This document shows positions 1-10,373 of a stretch of 64,000 nucleotides of DNA, in pieces. A program made the position numbers and the translations under genes. The DNA comes from Vulcaniibacterium thermophilum. GTDB taxonomy: Bacteria > Pseudomonadota > Gammaproteobacteria > Xanthomonadales > Xanthomonadaceae. Location of the stretch: NCBI RefSeq assembly GCF_007923255.1, contig NZ_VOHJ01000004.1, positions 1 through 64,000 of the forward strand, in the 5' to 3' direction. The notes beneath the pieces were generated by a model that searched no databases, was not told the origin of the DNA, and saw only the letters and a list, made by a program, of their open reading frames with translations. Within the stretch, counting starts at the first letter, position 1. Each line of letters begins with the position of its first letter.

Positions 1-38
1 TCTCGACCCTTCGCGGTCAGGCGCGCATTCTTGTGCAT
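1..38 (-). CDS. IS481-like transposase, first 12 codons only (runs off the window)
   Basis: On the minus strand an ATG at 38 opens MHKNARLTAKGR and continues past the window edge. This opening closely resembles the N-terminus of IS481-family (rve integrase core) transposases, which commonly begin MHKNARLT followed by a Gly-Arg. A GAGGGG Shine-Dalgarno lies 7 bases upstream (39-51). Only 12 residues are visible, so no domain can be checked and it is unknown whether the element is intact. It lies downstream of lpdA in the same orientation, so read-through from the suc operon would enter it. Confidence 0.6.
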   Translation of the reverse strand, partial: MHKNARLTAKGR

Positions 39-112
39 GGTTGTTCCCCTCGCGGATGGGAGCTGGGTGTTTGGCGACATCAGCTTCGCCCTCCGGTCAG
101 AGGGGAACAACC
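39..112 (-). promoter_or_regulatory. Long hairpin covering the transposase ribosome-binding site
   Basis: A perfect 13-bp inverted repeat (39-51 and 100-112) directly abuts the transposase ATG. Inside it, GGA/GGG/AGCTG at 54-65 pair with CAGCT/CCC/TCC at 81-94 across small bulges, giving one long imperfect hairpin of about 74 nt. The inner strand of the outer stem is the GAGGGG ribosome-binding site. The distal arm (on the minus strand TGTTCCCCTC, 109-100) begins with TGT and could be the insertion-sequence terminus. An RNA that starts outside the element would fold and mask the start site. Confidence 0.5.
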
Positions 113-173
113 TCTTGAAACATCACAGCTAGCCAGCGGCGGAATCCGTCGCATCGCAGCGTGTCTCTTCGAC

Positions 174-201
174 GATTCTCGATTCCCCATTCCCGATTCC
201 C
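174..201. repeat. GATTCCC heptad array (4 units)
   Basis: Four consecutive 7-mers (GATTCTC, GATTCCC, CATTCCC, GATTCCC) end 6 bases past the lpdA stop codon. The same family recurs at 1648-1742 and 40909-41044. Such GGGAATC/GATTCCC arrays are a recurring intergenic element in xanthomonads; their function is not known to me. Confidence 0.8.
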
Positions 202-207
202 GGCGAC

Positions 208-1644
<1,437 letters not shown>

Positions 1645-1647
1645 TCA

Positions 1648-1742
1648 CGGGAATGGGGAATGGGGAATAGGGAATCGCAGAAGCGGGGGAAGCGAGCGTC
1701 GGGAATGCTGATTCCATTCCCGATTCTCGATTCCCGATTCCC
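1648..1742. repeat. Inverted pair of GGGAATC heptad arrays between sucB and lpdA
   Basis: Left arm 1648-1676 has four GGGAAT-type heptads; right arm 1710-1742 has four to five in the opposite orientation (GATTCCC, GATTCTC), with a 33-base spacer. The arms are complementary enough to form a long stem in the suc transcript. The arrays fill nearly the whole sucB-lpdA gap. Confidence 0.8.
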
Positions 1743-1747
1743 GCGCC

Positions 1748-2962
1748 TTACATGCCCAGCAGCATCCGATGCGGATTCTCGAGCTGGTTCTTGATGTCGA
1801 CCAGGAACAGCACCGCGTCCTTGCCGTCGATGATGCGATGGTCGTAGGAGAGCGCGATGTACATCATCGGCGCGATCACCACCTGGCCGTTCTCGGCGAC
1901 CGGGCGCTCCTTGATGGCGTGCATGCCGAGGATCGCGCTCTGCGGCGGGTTGACGATCGGCGTGGACATCAGCGAACCGAACGTGCCGCCGTTGGTGATG
2001 GTGAAGGTGCCGCCCTGCAGGTCCTCCAGCGTCAGCTTGCCGTCGCGCGCCTTCCTGGCGTAGTCGGCGATGCCGCGCTCGATGTCGGCGAAGCCCATGC
2101 GCTCGACGTTGCGCAGCACCGGTGTGACCAGGCCCTTGTCGGTCGCCACCGCGATCGAGATGTCGGCATAGCCGTGGTAGATGATGTCGTTGCCGTCCAC
2201 CGAGGCGTTGATGATCGGATGGCGCAGCAGCGCGTTCGCCGCGGCCTTGGCGAAGAAGCTCATGAAGCCGAGCTTGATGCCGTGGCTCTTCTCGAACTGC
2301 TCGGCGAGCTCCTTGCGCATCGCCACGACCTTCGACAGGTTGACCTCGTTGAACGAGGTCAGCATCGCGATCGAGTTCTTCGACTGCATCAGGCGCTCGG
2401 CGATGCGCGCGCGCATGCGCGTCATCGGCACGCGCTCCTCGGGGCGCGCGCTGCCGGCCACGCCGCCGGCGCGGGCGAAGTTGACGATGTCCTCCTTGGT
2501 CACCGCGCCGCGGCGGCCGGTGCCTTCGACCTGGGCCGGATCGATGCCTTCCTTCGCGGCGGCGAAGCGCGCGCCCGGCGGCAGATCCTCGGCCGCGGCG
2601 GCGGCCTTCGGCGCCTGCGCCTTGGGCTGCACCGGCTGCGCCTCGATCGTGGTGGCGACCTCGTTCTTGTTGTCCATCGCCTTCGCTGCCGGCGTCTCCG
2701 CCTTCGGCGCCGCTGCGGCGGCCGCGCCTTCGACGACGATGCCGATCACCTGCTGGCTGGTGACGGTGGCGCCGACTTCGAACTTGATCTCCTTCAGCAC
2801 GCCGTCGACCGGCGAGGGGACCTCGAGCACCACCTTGTCGGTCTCCAGGTCCACCAGGTTCTCGTCGCGCTTGACCGCATCGCCCGGCTTCTTGTGCCAC
2901 GCGGCGATGGTCGCGTCGGAAACCGACTCGGGCAGGACGGGGACTTTGATCTCGGTGCTCAT
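1748..2962 (-). CDS. sucB: 2-oxoglutarate dehydrogenase E2, dihydrolipoyllysine succinyltransferase
   Basis: E2 core of the 2-oxoglutarate dehydrogenase complex; it transfers the succinyl group from lipoyl-lysine to CoA. An N-terminal lipoyl domain (residues 1-80) has the lipoylated Lys at K43 in [10 protein letters not shown]. An Ala/Pro-rich linker follows, then a small peripheral-subunit-binding domain near 115-150 ([11 protein letters not shown]) and the catalytic domain ending in SYDHRIIDG with catalytic H375. 404 aa, one lipoyl domain, normal for SucB. It starts 43 bases after the sucA stop codon, and the start is fixed by the conserved opening [12 protein letters not shown]. Confidence 0.97.
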   Translation of the reverse strand: MSTEIKVPVLPESVSDATIAAWHKKPGDAVKRDENLVDLETDKVVLEVPSPVDGVLKEIKFEVGATVTSQQVIGIVVEGAAAAAAPKAETPAAKAMDNKNEVATTIEAQPVQPKAQAPKAAAAAEDLPPGARFAAAKEGIDPAQVEGTGRRGAVTKEDIVNFARAGGVAGSARPEERVPMTRMRARIAERLMQSKNSIAMLTSFNEVNLSKVVAMRKELAEQFEKSHGIKLGFMSFFAKAAANALLRHPIINASVDGNDIIYHGYADISIAVATDKGLVTPVLRNVERMGFADIERGIADYARKARDGKLTLEDLQGGTFTITNGGTFGSLMSTPIVNPPQSAILGMHAIKERPVAENGQVVIAPMMYIALSYDHRIIDGKDAVLFLVDIKNQLENPHRMLLGM

Positions 2963-3005
2963 GCGAAGGGCATCCTGGCTGGCGTAGAGGGGGAGGCGGG
3001 GGACG

Positions 3006-5828
3006 TCACTCGGCGTCCCGCTCGCCGTTGAGCGGATTGACCAGCGCGTCGGCGACGAGCTGGGTCTGTTCGGCGACGTGGTCGGACAGATGCCCGACCG
3101 CCGGCGCCGGCGAACTGGCGCGGCCGGCGTAGTGCAGGGTCTGCTTCGGTGCCAGGCACGCCCTGAGGTGGTGGCGGATCTGGTACCAGGCGCCCTGGTT
3201 CATGGGCTCCTCCTGGCACCACACCACGTCGCGCACGTGCCCGAAGCGGGCGAGTTCGGCGCTCAGCTCGGGGCGCGGGAACGGGTAGAGCTGCTCGACG
3301 CGAACCAGCGCCACGTCCTCGGCGCCGCGCTTCTGCAGGTCTTCCAGCAGGTCGTAGTACACCTTGCCGGCGCAGACCACGACGCGCTTCACCTTCTTCG
3401 GGTTGGCGTGCGCGTCCGGGATCAGGGTCTGGAACGACCCGCCGGCGAGCTCGTCCAGCGTGGACACCGCGAGCTTGTGGCGTAGCAGCGACTTCGGCGT
3501 CATCACCACCAGCGGCTTGCGCGTGCTCATGTGCATCTGGCGGCGGATCATGTGGTAGGCCTGCGCCGGCGTGGTCGGCACGCAGACCAGCATGTTCTGC
3601 AGCGCGCAGAGCTGCAGGAAGCGCTCCAGGCGCGCCGAGCTGTGTTCGGGACCCTGGCCCTCGTAGCCGTGCGGAAGGAACAGCGCCAGACCGCACAGGC
3701 GGCCCCACTTGGCCTCGCCGGACGACAGGAACTGGTCGATCACCACCTGCGCACCGTTGGCGAAATCGCCGAACTGCGCCTCCCAGATGTCGAGCGTCAT
3801 CGGGTCGGCGGTGGCGTAGCCGTACTCGAACGCCATCACCGCCTCCTCGCTGAGCAGCGAGTCGATGATGGTGACGTCGTGCGGGTTCTTCACCAGTTGG
3901 CGCAGCGGCAGCAGGTACTCGTCGGTGCCCTGTTCGTGGAGGATGGCGTGGCGGTGGAAGAAGGTGCCGCGGCCGCTGTCCTGGCCCACCAGGCGCAGCT
4001 TGTAGCCTTCGGTCAGCAGCGTGGCGTAGGCGAGGTTCTCGGCGAAGCCCCAGTCGCCCGGCAGCTCGCCGGCCGCCATCTTGCGGCGGTCCTCGTAGAT
4101 CTTGGCCACGCGCGGGTGCAGCCTGAAGCCGTCGGGGATCGTGTTGATCAGGGCCGCCAGTTCGTCCAGCCGGCGGCGGTCGAAGCGGGTGTCGACCGGG
4201 TCGGCCAGGCGCCCCTGCAGGAACTTCGACCAGTTGGAGGTGAACTCGTCCGGCGAGACCGCGACCACCTCGGCGGTGACTTCGTTGGCGTCGAGCTTGT
4301 CGCGGTAGGCGTCGACCAGCGCCCGAGCCTCGTCGGCACCGAGCACGCCCTCGCCGGCGAGCTTCTCGGCGTACAGCTCGCGCGGGGTCTTGTGCTTGCG
4401 GATGACCTGGTACATCACCGGCTGCGTCGCGGCCGGCTCGTCGGCCTCGTTGTGGCCGTGGCGGCGGTAGCACACCAGATCGATCACCACGTCCTTGCCG
4501 AAGGTGTTGCGGAAGTCGAGCGCGAGCTCGGCGCAGAACGCCACCGCTTCCGGATCGTCGCCGTTCACGTGCAGCACCGGCGCGCCGACCATCTTGGCGA
4601 CGTCGGTGCAGTACAGCGTGGAGCGGGCGTCCTGGCGCTCGCTGGTGGTGAAGCCGACCTGGTTGTTGATGACGATGTGCACCGTGCCGCCGACCGCGAA
4701 ACCGCGCGCCTGCGACATCTGGAACAGCTCCATCACCACGCCCTGGCCGGCGAACGCGGCGTCGCCGTGCATCAGCACCGGCAGCACCTGCGCGCGGCCG
4801 TTCTCGCCGCGGCGGATCTGGCGCGAACGCACGCTGCCGGCTACCACCGGATCGACGATCTCCAGATGCGACGGGTTGAACGCCAGCGCCAGGTGCACCG
4901 GGCCGCCCGGAGTGGCCACGTCGGCCGAGAAGCCCATGTGGTACTTCACGTCGCCGGTGTGCGCGCGGTCGTGCGGGTGCTCGAACTTGCCTTCGAACTC
5001 GTCGAACAGCTTGCGCGGCGGCTTGCCGAGCGTGTTGACCAGCACGTTGAGGCGACCACGGTGGGCCATGCCCATCACGACTTCCTTCACGCCCTGCTCG
5101 CCGGCGCGGCGGATCAGCACGTCGAGCATCGGGATCAGCGCGTCGCCGCCTTCCAGCGAGAAGCGCTTCTGGCCGACGTACTTGGTGCCGAGGTAGCGCT
5201 CCAGGCCCTCGGCCGCGGTCAGACGCTCGAGGATGCGCTTCTTCTGTTCGGGCGTGCGGCCGAAGCGGCCGCCCGCGGCCTCCAGCCGGGTGTACATCCA
5301 GCGACGCTGTTCGGCATCGGCGATGTGCATGAACTCGGCGCCGATCGGCCCGGTGTAGGTGGCCTTCAGCAGCGCGAGCAGATCGCCGAGCTTCATGCGG
5401 TCGCGGCCGGCCACGCCGCCGGTCGAGAATTCGGCGGACAGGTCGCGCTCGGACAGGCCGTGGAAACCGAGCTCGAGGTCGGGCGCGGCCGGCTTCTCGG
5501 TCAGGCCGAGCGGGTCGATGTCGGCCGCCAGGTGGCCGCGCGAGCGGTAGGCGATGATCAGCTTGCCGACCGCGCGCTCGCGCTCGTCGGACACGCCGGT
5601 GGCCAGCAGTCCGCGCTGGGCGGCCTGGCCGGCGACCGCGATCGCGTGCTGTACGGCGGAGTGCGGCACGTCGCCGCCGTCGCGGCCCTTGATGCCGTCG
5701 AAGTACGCCTTCCATTTCGGCCCGACGCTGTCGGGGGACACCAGGTACTGCTCGTAAAGCTCCTCGATGTAGGCCGCATTGGCACCGAGTTGCGAGGACT
5801 GGGCGAACTGCTTGAGAAGACTGTCCAC
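3006..5828 (-). CDS. sucA: 2-oxoglutarate dehydrogenase E1 component
   Basis: Thiamin-diphosphate enzyme that decarboxylates 2-oxoglutarate and succinylates the lipoyl group of SucB in the TCA cycle. 940 aa, the usual SucA length. The N-terminus ([19 protein letters not shown]) is the conserved E2-interaction segment. The [10 protein letters not shown] motif near residue 350 belongs to the thiamin/Mg2+ site, followed by [10 protein letters not shown]. The C-terminal transketolase-like part ends with the [11 protein letters not shown] motif. First gene of the operon; a TATAAT box lies about 80 bases upstream. Confidence 0.97.
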   Translation of the reverse strand: MDSLLKQFAQSSQLGANAAYIEELYEQYLVSPDSVGPKWKAYFDGIKGRDGGDVPHSAVQHAIAVAGQAAQRGLLATGVSDERERAVGKLIIAYRSRGHLAADIDPLGLTEKPAAPDLELGFHGLSERDLSAEFSTGGVAGRDRMKLGDLLALLKATYTGPIGAEFMHIADAEQRRWMYTRLEAAGGRFGRTPEQKKRILERLTAAEGLERYLGTKYVGQKRFSLEGGDALIPMLDVLIRRAGEQGVKEVVMGMAHRGRLNVLVNTLGKPPRKLFDEFEGKFEHPHDRAHTGDVKYHMGFSADVATPGGPVHLALAFNPSHLEIVDPVVAGSVRSRQIRRGENGRAQVLPVLMHGDAAFAGQGVVMELFQMSQARGFAVGGTVHIVINNQVGFTTSERQDARSTLYCTDVAKMVGAPVLHVNGDDPEAVAFCAELALDFRNTFGKDVVIDLVCYRRHGHNEADEPAATQPVMYQVIRKHKTPRELYAEKLAGEGVLGADEARALVDAYRDKLDANEVTAEVVAVSPDEFTSNWSKFLQGRLADPVDTRFDRRRLDELAALINTIPDGFRLHPRVAKIYEDRRKMAAGELPGDWGFAENLAYATLLTEGYKLRLVGQDSGRGTFFHRHAILHEQGTDEYLLPLRQLVKNPHDVTIIDSLLSEEAVMAFEYGYATADPMTLDIWEAQFGDFANGAQVVIDQFLSSGEAKWGRLCGLALFLPHGYEGQGPEHSSARLERFLQLCALQNMLVCVPTTPAQAYHMIRRQMHMSTRKPLVVMTPKSLLRHKLAVSTLDELAGGSFQTLIPDAHANPKKVKRVVVCAGKVYYDLLEDLQKRGAEDVALVRVEQLYPFPRPELSAELARFGHVRDVVWCQEEPMNQGAWYQIRHHLRACLAPKQTLHYAGRASSPAPAVGHLSDHVAEQTQLVADALVNPLNGERDAE

Positions 5829-5907
5829 GATGGCGTCGAAGGAGGGAGGCGAGGGATTGCGGCGCGTTTCGCGGGATTTGCCCGCAGATGCGGCGACAAG
5901 ACTCGGA

Positions 5908-5913
5908 ATTATA
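5908..5913 (-). promoter_or_regulatory. Putative -10 box for sucA
   Basis: A perfect TATAAT reads on the minus strand here in an otherwise very GC-rich 127-base gap between sucA and the GNAT gene. No recognisable -35 hexamer lies at the right distance. Transcription from here would give a leader of about 70 nt. It also separates sucA from the upstream roxA-GNAT pair. Confidence 0.5.
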
Positions 5914-5955
5914 GACCCAGCGGCGCGGCCGATGGCGCCCGCGTGAAGGGCCGGT

Positions 5956-6882
5956 TCACAGGCCGAGGGCGCGGAACTCGGTGCAGGGGCGCGCCCGCTC
6001 CCAGACCGGCTCGAACGCCAGGCGGAGCTGGCGCGCCCGGACCTCGTCGTCCAGCCGCAGTTCGCCCTCGTGGCGATGGCCCAGCGGGCGGAAGAACCAG
6101 CCGCCGCGGTCGCTGGCGACGTAGGCCGAGGGGTAGCCGCGGTCGGTCGGGTCCTCGACCGCGCGGAACTCGAACGCGCTGGGGCGTCGCTGCGCCAGTC
6201 CGATCAGCGGCGCCAGCGCGTTCTGGGCGGCGGCCGGATCCTGCAGGAGGATGCGGGCATGGCCGCCGCGCATGGCGAACCGGCGCAGCGCGGTCAGGAC
6301 CGGCGGCTGGTCGAGCTGGCCGGGGTCGAGATCGCGGCTGTAGACCGCCAGTTCGCGGCGCGCGCTCGCGAGCACCGCCAGCCACGCGGCGAGGGCGCCG
6401 TCGCGGGTCTCGACCGACATCGCCGTGTCCAGCGTGAGGCGCATCGTCCGATGCTCGATGCCCGCCTCCATGAAGCGCGGGCCCTCGGGCAGGAAGCCGT
6501 GGCGGGCGTAGAAGTCGATCACCGGCGCCTGCGCATGCAGCATCAGACGGCGCCAGCCCCGCGCACGGGCTTCGCCGACCAGCGCGCGCAGCAGCGCATC
6601 GCCGACGCCGCGCCCGCGCCACGGCCGCAGCACCGCCATGCGGCCGATCCGCGCCTCCGCGCGATCCGGATCGGCGAGGAACGGCGGCACCAGCCGGCCG
6701 GTGCCGACCGGGTGTCCGTCGGGGTCGAGCGCGAGCGCATGGCGGCAGAGCGGATCGAGCGCGTCGCGTTCGAGCTCGCCGGGCACGCCCTGTTCGCGCA
6801 GGAAGACCGCATCGCGCACGGCGTGCAGCGACGCCGCCGCGTCGGCGTAGTCGACGATGGCGACGTGCAGGTCGCAGGTCAC
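5956..6882 (-). CDS. GNAT N-acetyltransferase with unknown C-terminal domain
   Basis: 308 aa with two parts. Residues 1-155 are a GNAT domain: RPWRGRGVGDALL (87-99) is the acetyl-CoA pyrophosphate-binding loop, and VIDFYARHGF (121-130) is the last conserved motif. Residues about 158-308 form a separate domain with no motif I can name; it resembles C-terminal DUFs found in xanthomonad proteins. The GTG start at 6882 overlaps the roxA stop codon as GTGA, so translation is coupled to roxA. The acetylated substrate is unknown; the coupling suggests, without proving, a role connected to the ribosome or its modification. Confidence 0.85.
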   Translation of the reverse strand: MTCDLHVAIVDYADAAASLHAVRDAVFLREQGVPGELERDALDPLCRHALALDPDGHPVGTGRLVPPFLADPDRAEARIGRMAVLRPWRGRGVGDALLRALVGEARARGWRRLMLHAQAPVIDFYARHGFLPEGPRFMEAGIEHRTMRLTLDTAMSVETRDGALAAWLAVLASARRELAVYSRDLDPGQLDQPPVLTALRRFAMRGGHARILLQDPAAAQNALAPLIGLAQRRPSAFEFRAVEDPTDRGYPSAYVASDRGGWFFRPLGHRHEGELRLDDEVRARQLRLAFEPVWERARPCTEFRALGL

Positions 6883-8087
6883 GGCGTCTCGTCCTCGGCC
6901 AGACGCCAATGGCCGCCCGCCAGCAGCGCGTGCACGCAGGCGCGACCGGCGTCGGACAGGCGGGCGAACGCGGCGCCGTCCAGCCGTTCGGCATTGGCGA
7001 GCAGGCGGGCGTCGGCCACCGGCAGCGAGAACGCCTCGCCGGCGGCGTACAGCCGGGCGCCGCGCGCGGCCCGTCGCCAGGCGGTGCGCGACCACGGATG
7101 GCGGTGCAGTTCGCCGCCGCGGCCGAGCGCTTCGCGCAGCGTCGCGGCGGAGGGCGTTGGGCCCGCCGGCGCGGGCGAGGCCGCGCTGCGGTAGGTGGTG
7201 ATGAAGCTGCCGAACCAGTCGCCGAGGCGGTCGGGATCGTTCATCCGCAGCGCGTTCAGCGCGGCGACCACGCGCGCCATCGCGGCGGCGTCGATCTCGG
7301 CCGGATCGCGCGCCGGTGCGAGGTCGGGGTCGGCGTAGCGGATGGCGTCGTCGGCGTCGGCGGTGAGCGCATCGACGAAGTCGGTCAGCAGTTCCGCCGC
7401 CGAGGGCGCGCGCATGCCGACGGAGAAGGTCAGGCAGGCGTCCTCGGCGATGCCGTGATGCGGCACGCCGGGCGGCAGGTAGAGCATGTCGCCGGGCGCG
7501 AGCACCCATTCGTGGGTCGGATGGAATTCGCGAAGGAGCTTGAGCTCGGCGTCGTCGCGGACATCGGTGGGCGGATTCGGGGAGGCGTCGATCAGCCAGC
7601 GCCGGTGGCCCTTGGCCTGCAGCAGGAACACGTCGTACTGGTCGACATGCGCGCCGACCGAGCCGCCGGGGGCGGCGAACGACACCATGATGTCGTCGAT
7701 GCGCCAGCGCGGCAGGAAAGCGAACGCCGGCAGCAGCGCGGCGACGTCGGCGTCCCACTTGTCGACGTCCTGCACCAGCAGCGTCCAGTCGCGCTTCGGC
7801 AGGCGGGGGAAGAACGCCTCGTCGAACGGGCCGTGCTGCAGCGTCCAGCGGTCGCGCCTGCGGTCGTGGCGCACCACGCGCGAGAGGGCGAACTCCTCGC
7901 ACGCAAGGCCCGCGAGGTCCTCCGGCTCCAATGGCGAGACGAACCCCGGGAACGCATTGCGGATCAGCAGCGGCCGCTTCTGCCAGTAGTCGCGCAGGAA
8001 GACCGCGGCCGCCATGCCGAGCGGCGGGTGCGGCGCGGCATCGATTTCGATGGGGTGTGCGCGGCGGGCGGGGCGACGTGGCGTCAT
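6879..8087 (-). CDS. roxA: JmjC/cupin ribosomal protein L16 arginine hydroxylase (RoxA/YcfD family)
   Basis: Fe(II)/2-oxoglutarate oxygenase of the YcfD family, which hydroxylates an arginine of ribosomal protein uL16. The metal triad is visible: H147-x-D149 in GAHVDQYDVF and H210 in LPPGVPHHG; K159 with R162/R163 follow in the LLQAKGHRRW stretch typical of the family. The C-terminal 150 residues match the winged-helix half of these proteins. 402 aa, near the usual 370-390. Followed by the GNAT gene with a 4-base overlap. Function is assigned by family; the substrate is not shown by the sequence. Confidence 0.88.
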   Translation of the reverse strand: MTPRRPARRAHPIEIDAAPHPPLGMAAAVFLRDYWQKRPLLIRNAFPGFVSPLEPEDLAGLACEEFALSRVVRHDRRRDRWTLQHGPFDEAFFPRLPKRDWTLLVQDVDKWDADVAALLPAFAFLPRWRIDDIMVSFAAPGGSVGAHVDQYDVFLLQAKGHRRWLIDASPNPPTDVRDDAELKLLREFHPTHEWVLAPGDMLYLPPGVPHHGIAEDACLTFSVGMRAPSAAELLTDFVDALTADADDAIRYADPDLAPARDPAEIDAAAMARVVAALNALRMNDPDRLGDWFGSFITTYRSAASPAPAGPTPSAATLREALGRGGELHRHPWSRTAWRRAARGARLYAAGEAFSLPVADARLLANAERLDGAAFARLSDAGRACVHALLAGGHWRLAEDETP

Positions 8088-8149
8088 GCGGTCGGGCGTC
8101 CTGGCGGGGCTTCGTGCGCCAGGACGCGCGCGCAGCCGGGCGCGGCAGT

Positions 8150-8521
8150 TTACCGGCTGGGCGCGCGCCGCCGCGTCTTCGCCGTCTTCTTCAACTTGGC
8201 GCCCACCTCGACCAGCGCGCGGATCGCCGGCAGCAGCTCGTGGCCCAGCGGCGTCAGCGCGTACTCCACCGACGGCGGCGACGTCGCCAGCACCTGGCGG
8301 TCGATCACGCCCCTGGCCTCGAGTTCGCGCAGGCGGGCGCTCAGCACCCGCGCCGAAATCGCCGGGATGTCGTGGCGCAGCTCACCGAACCGGCGCGGTC
8401 CGGCACCGAGGTACCAGATCACGTTGGGCGCCCACGCGCCCTTGAGCAGCGACATGCACTCGGTCAGCGGGCAGGTCGGCGGCGGGGAAGCGACTTTGTT
8501 CTTGCGCAGGGGAAGGCCCAT
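8150..8521 (-). CDS. HxlR-family transcriptional regulator
   Basis: 123 aa winged-helix protein of the HxlR family. CPLTECMSLLKGAWAPNVIWYL is the conserved N-terminal segment with C17, a cysteine often used for redox or electrophile sensing in this family. RRFGELRHDIPAISARVLSARLRELEARGVI is the recognition helix region, followed by the beta wing and YALTPLGHELLPAI. The tail is basic. It is divergent from the nitronate monooxygenase-GST pair, and the shared region holds four GGTWWCC-type sites, so it probably represses those genes and itself. Confidence 0.9.
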   Translation of the reverse strand: MGLPLRKNKVASPPPTCPLTECMSLLKGAWAPNVIWYLGAGPRRFGELRHDIPAISARVLSARLRELEARGVIDRQVLATSPPSVEYALTPLGHELLPAIRALVEVGAKLKKTAKTRRRAPSR

Positions 8522-8549
8522 GGCGGCACCGCTGTGTTGCAGGAATTCC

Positions 8550-8612
8550 GGTTACCGGCTGGATACCACATTTTGATGCTAACGGGCGGTTATCTGGTAT
8601 CCAGTGGTTACC
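8550..8612. promoter_or_regulatory. Putative HxlR operator with four half-sites
   Basis: GGTTACC (8550-8556) and GGATACC (8561-8567) on the left mirror GGTATCC (8596-8602) and GGTTACC (8606-8612) on the right. CTGGATACCA at 8559-8568 and TGGTATCCAG at 8595-8604 form a perfect 10-bp inverted repeat. This lies in the 134-base divergent region, close to both start codons. The arrangement suits a dimeric winged-helix repressor binding two sites; the regulator is inferred from position. Confidence 0.6.
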
Positions 8613-8655
8613 AGGGTGGCTAGGATGTTCCCACGCAACGGACGAGGCCCCTTCG

Positions 8656-9756
8656 ATGTCAGCAACGACGCGCAACGCCGCCACCCGCCTGCTCGGGATC
8701 GAGCATCCGATCGTGCAGGGGCCGTTCGGCGGCGGCCTGTCGAGCGTGGAGCTGGCCGGCACCGTTTCCGACCTCGGCGGGCTCGGTTCGTTCGGCGCGC
8801 ACATGCTGCCGCCGGAGAGGATCGGGCCGCTGGTCGAGGCGCTGCGCGCCCGCACCCGCCGCCCGTTCGCGGTCAACCTGTGGGTGTCCGACCACGACGC
8901 GGGCGGGCTGGATCTGGACGAGGCCACGTTCGAACGCCACTGGCCGCTGTTCGAGCCGTACTTCCGCGAGCTGGGCGTGCCGAAGCCGGAGCGCATGGAA
9001 CGCGGGCATCCGCCGTTCGCGGCGCAGGTCGAAGCGCTCCTGGAGGCGCGGCCGCCGGTGTTCAGTTTCGTTTTCGGCATTCCCGAGGCCGGCGTGCTGC
9101 GCGAGTGCCGGCGGCGCGGCATCGTGACCGTCGGTGCGGCCACGACGGTGGCGGAGGCGCAGGCGCTCGACGAGGCCGGCGTCGATGCCATCGTCGCCAC
9201 CGGCGCCGAGGCGGGCGGGCACCGGCCCTCGTTCCTCGCGCCCGCCGAGGAGTCGCTGACCGGTACGTTCGCGCTGGTGCCGCTGGTGGTCGAGCGCGTG
9301 CGCGTGCCGGTGATCGCCGCCGGCGGCATTGCCGACGGCCGCGGCGTGCGCGCGGCATTGGCGCTGGGCGCGCAGGCGGTCCAGATCGGCACCGCATTCC
9401 TGGCCTGCCGTCAGTCCGGCACCAGCGATCTTCATCGTGAAGTGCTGTTCTCGCCGCAGGCATGCGAGACCACGCTGACGCGCGCGTTCACCGGGCGGCT
9501 GGCGCGCGGTGTGCGCAACCGGTGGACCGAGCAGATGGCCGCATGCCGCGATCGGCTGCCGCCGTTTCCGATCACCGGCTGGTTCGTCTCGCGGCTGAAG
9601 CCCGCCGCGCTCGCTGCGGGCCGCAGCGATCTGCTCTCGCTCTGGAGCGGGCAGATCGCCCCGAATCTGCGTCATCGCGATGCGGTCGCGCTGATGCAGT
9701 CGCTCCTGGCCGAGCTCTACGGCCATTCCCCCACCCACGAGGAGAAACTTGCATGA
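8656..9756 (+). CDS. Nitronate monooxygenase (2-nitropropane dioxygenase family)
   Basis: FMN-dependent TIM-barrel enzyme that oxidises alkyl nitronates. The N-terminal HPIVQGPFGGG loop and the TGAEAGGHR motif with catalytic H189 identify the family; VIAAGGIADGRG (phosphate-binding) and GAQAVQIGTAFL complete the FMN site. 366 aa, normal. The stop codon overlaps the following GST start as ATGA. With an HxlR regulator upstream and a GST downstream it looks like a small electrophile or nitro-compound detoxification operon. FMN-dependent enoyl reductases share the fold and are the main alternative. Confidence 0.85.
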   Translation: MSATTRNAATRLLGIEHPIVQGPFGGGLSSVELAGTVSDLGGLGSFGAHMLPPERIGPLVEALRARTRRPFAVNLWVSDHDAGGLDLDEATFERHWPLFEPYFRELGVPKPERMERGHPPFAAQVEALLEARPPVFSFVFGIPEAGVLRECRRRGIVTVGAATTVAEAQALDEAGVDAIVATGAEAGGHRPSFLAPAEESLTGTFALVPLVVERVRVPVIAAGGIADGRGVRAALALGAQAVQIGTAFLACRQSGTSDLHREVLFSPQACETTLTRAFTGRLARGVRNRWTEQMAACRDRLPPFPITGWFVSRLKPAALAAGRSDLLSLWSGQIAPNLRHRDAVALMQSLLAELYGHSPTHEEKLA

Positions 9757-10373
9757 AGCTCTACTACCTGCCCGGCGCCTGTTCGCTCTCGCCGCATATC
9801 GTCGCCCGCGAAGCGGGGTTGCCGCTGTCGCTCGAGAAGGTCGACGCCAAGTCCAAGCGCACCGAGAGCGGGCGCGATTTCCTGACGATCAATCCGAAGG
9901 GCTACGTGCCCGCGCTGGAGCTGGACGACGGCGAAGTGCTGACCGAAGGCCCGGCGATCGTGCAGTACCTCGCCGACCTCGCGCCCGCGAGCGGACTCGC
10001 ACCGGCCGCGGGGACGCTGGCGCGCGTTCGGCTGCAGGAGTGGCTCTCCTACATCACCTCCGAGCTGCACAAGAGCTACAGCCCGCTGTTCGCGCCGCAC
10101 ACGCCGGCGGAGGTGCGCGAGGAGCGGCAGGCCTACCTCGAGCGCCGCTATGGCCTGATCGAGGACGTGCTGGCGCGGCAGCCGTTCCTGCTCGGCGAAC
10201 GGTTCACCGTCGCCGACGCCTATCTGTTCGTGGTGACCAACTGGTCGAAGGCGGTGGGACTGGATCTGTCGGCGTTTCCGGCGCTGCTCGATTTCCAGAA
10301 ACGCGTCGCCGCGCGACCGGCCGTACGCGAGGCGATGGCCGCGGAAGGGCTGCTCAAGGCCGCGGCGGCCTGA
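9753..10373 (+). CDS. Beta-class glutathione S-transferase
   Basis: 206 aa. The N-terminal thioredoxin-like domain begins MKLYYLPGACSLSPH, with C10 at the position used by bacterial beta-class GSTs to bond glutathione. NPKGYVPAL and LTEGPAIVQYL build the glutathione site; the C-terminal helical domain has the LGERFTVADAYLFVV motif. The ATG overlaps the stop codon of the nitronate monooxygenase gene (ATGA), with GGAG 9 bases upstream, so the pair is translationally coupled. Probably conjugates electrophiles; the substrate is unknown. Confidence 0.92.
   Translation: MKLYYLPGACSLSPHIVAREAGLPLSLEKVDAKSKRTESGRDFLTINPKGYVPALELDDGEVLTEGPAIVQYLADLAPASGLAPAAGTLARVRLQEWLSYITSELHKSYSPLFAPHTPAEVREERQAYLERRYGLIEDVLARQPFLLGERFTVADAYLFVVTNWSKAVGLDLSAFPALLDFQKRVAARPAVREAMAAEGLLKAAAA

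Noticed and set aside
3531-6437. A 968-codon open frame on the plus strand across sucA
   Set aside because: Mirror of the sucA codon pattern, no start signals and no recognisable protein.
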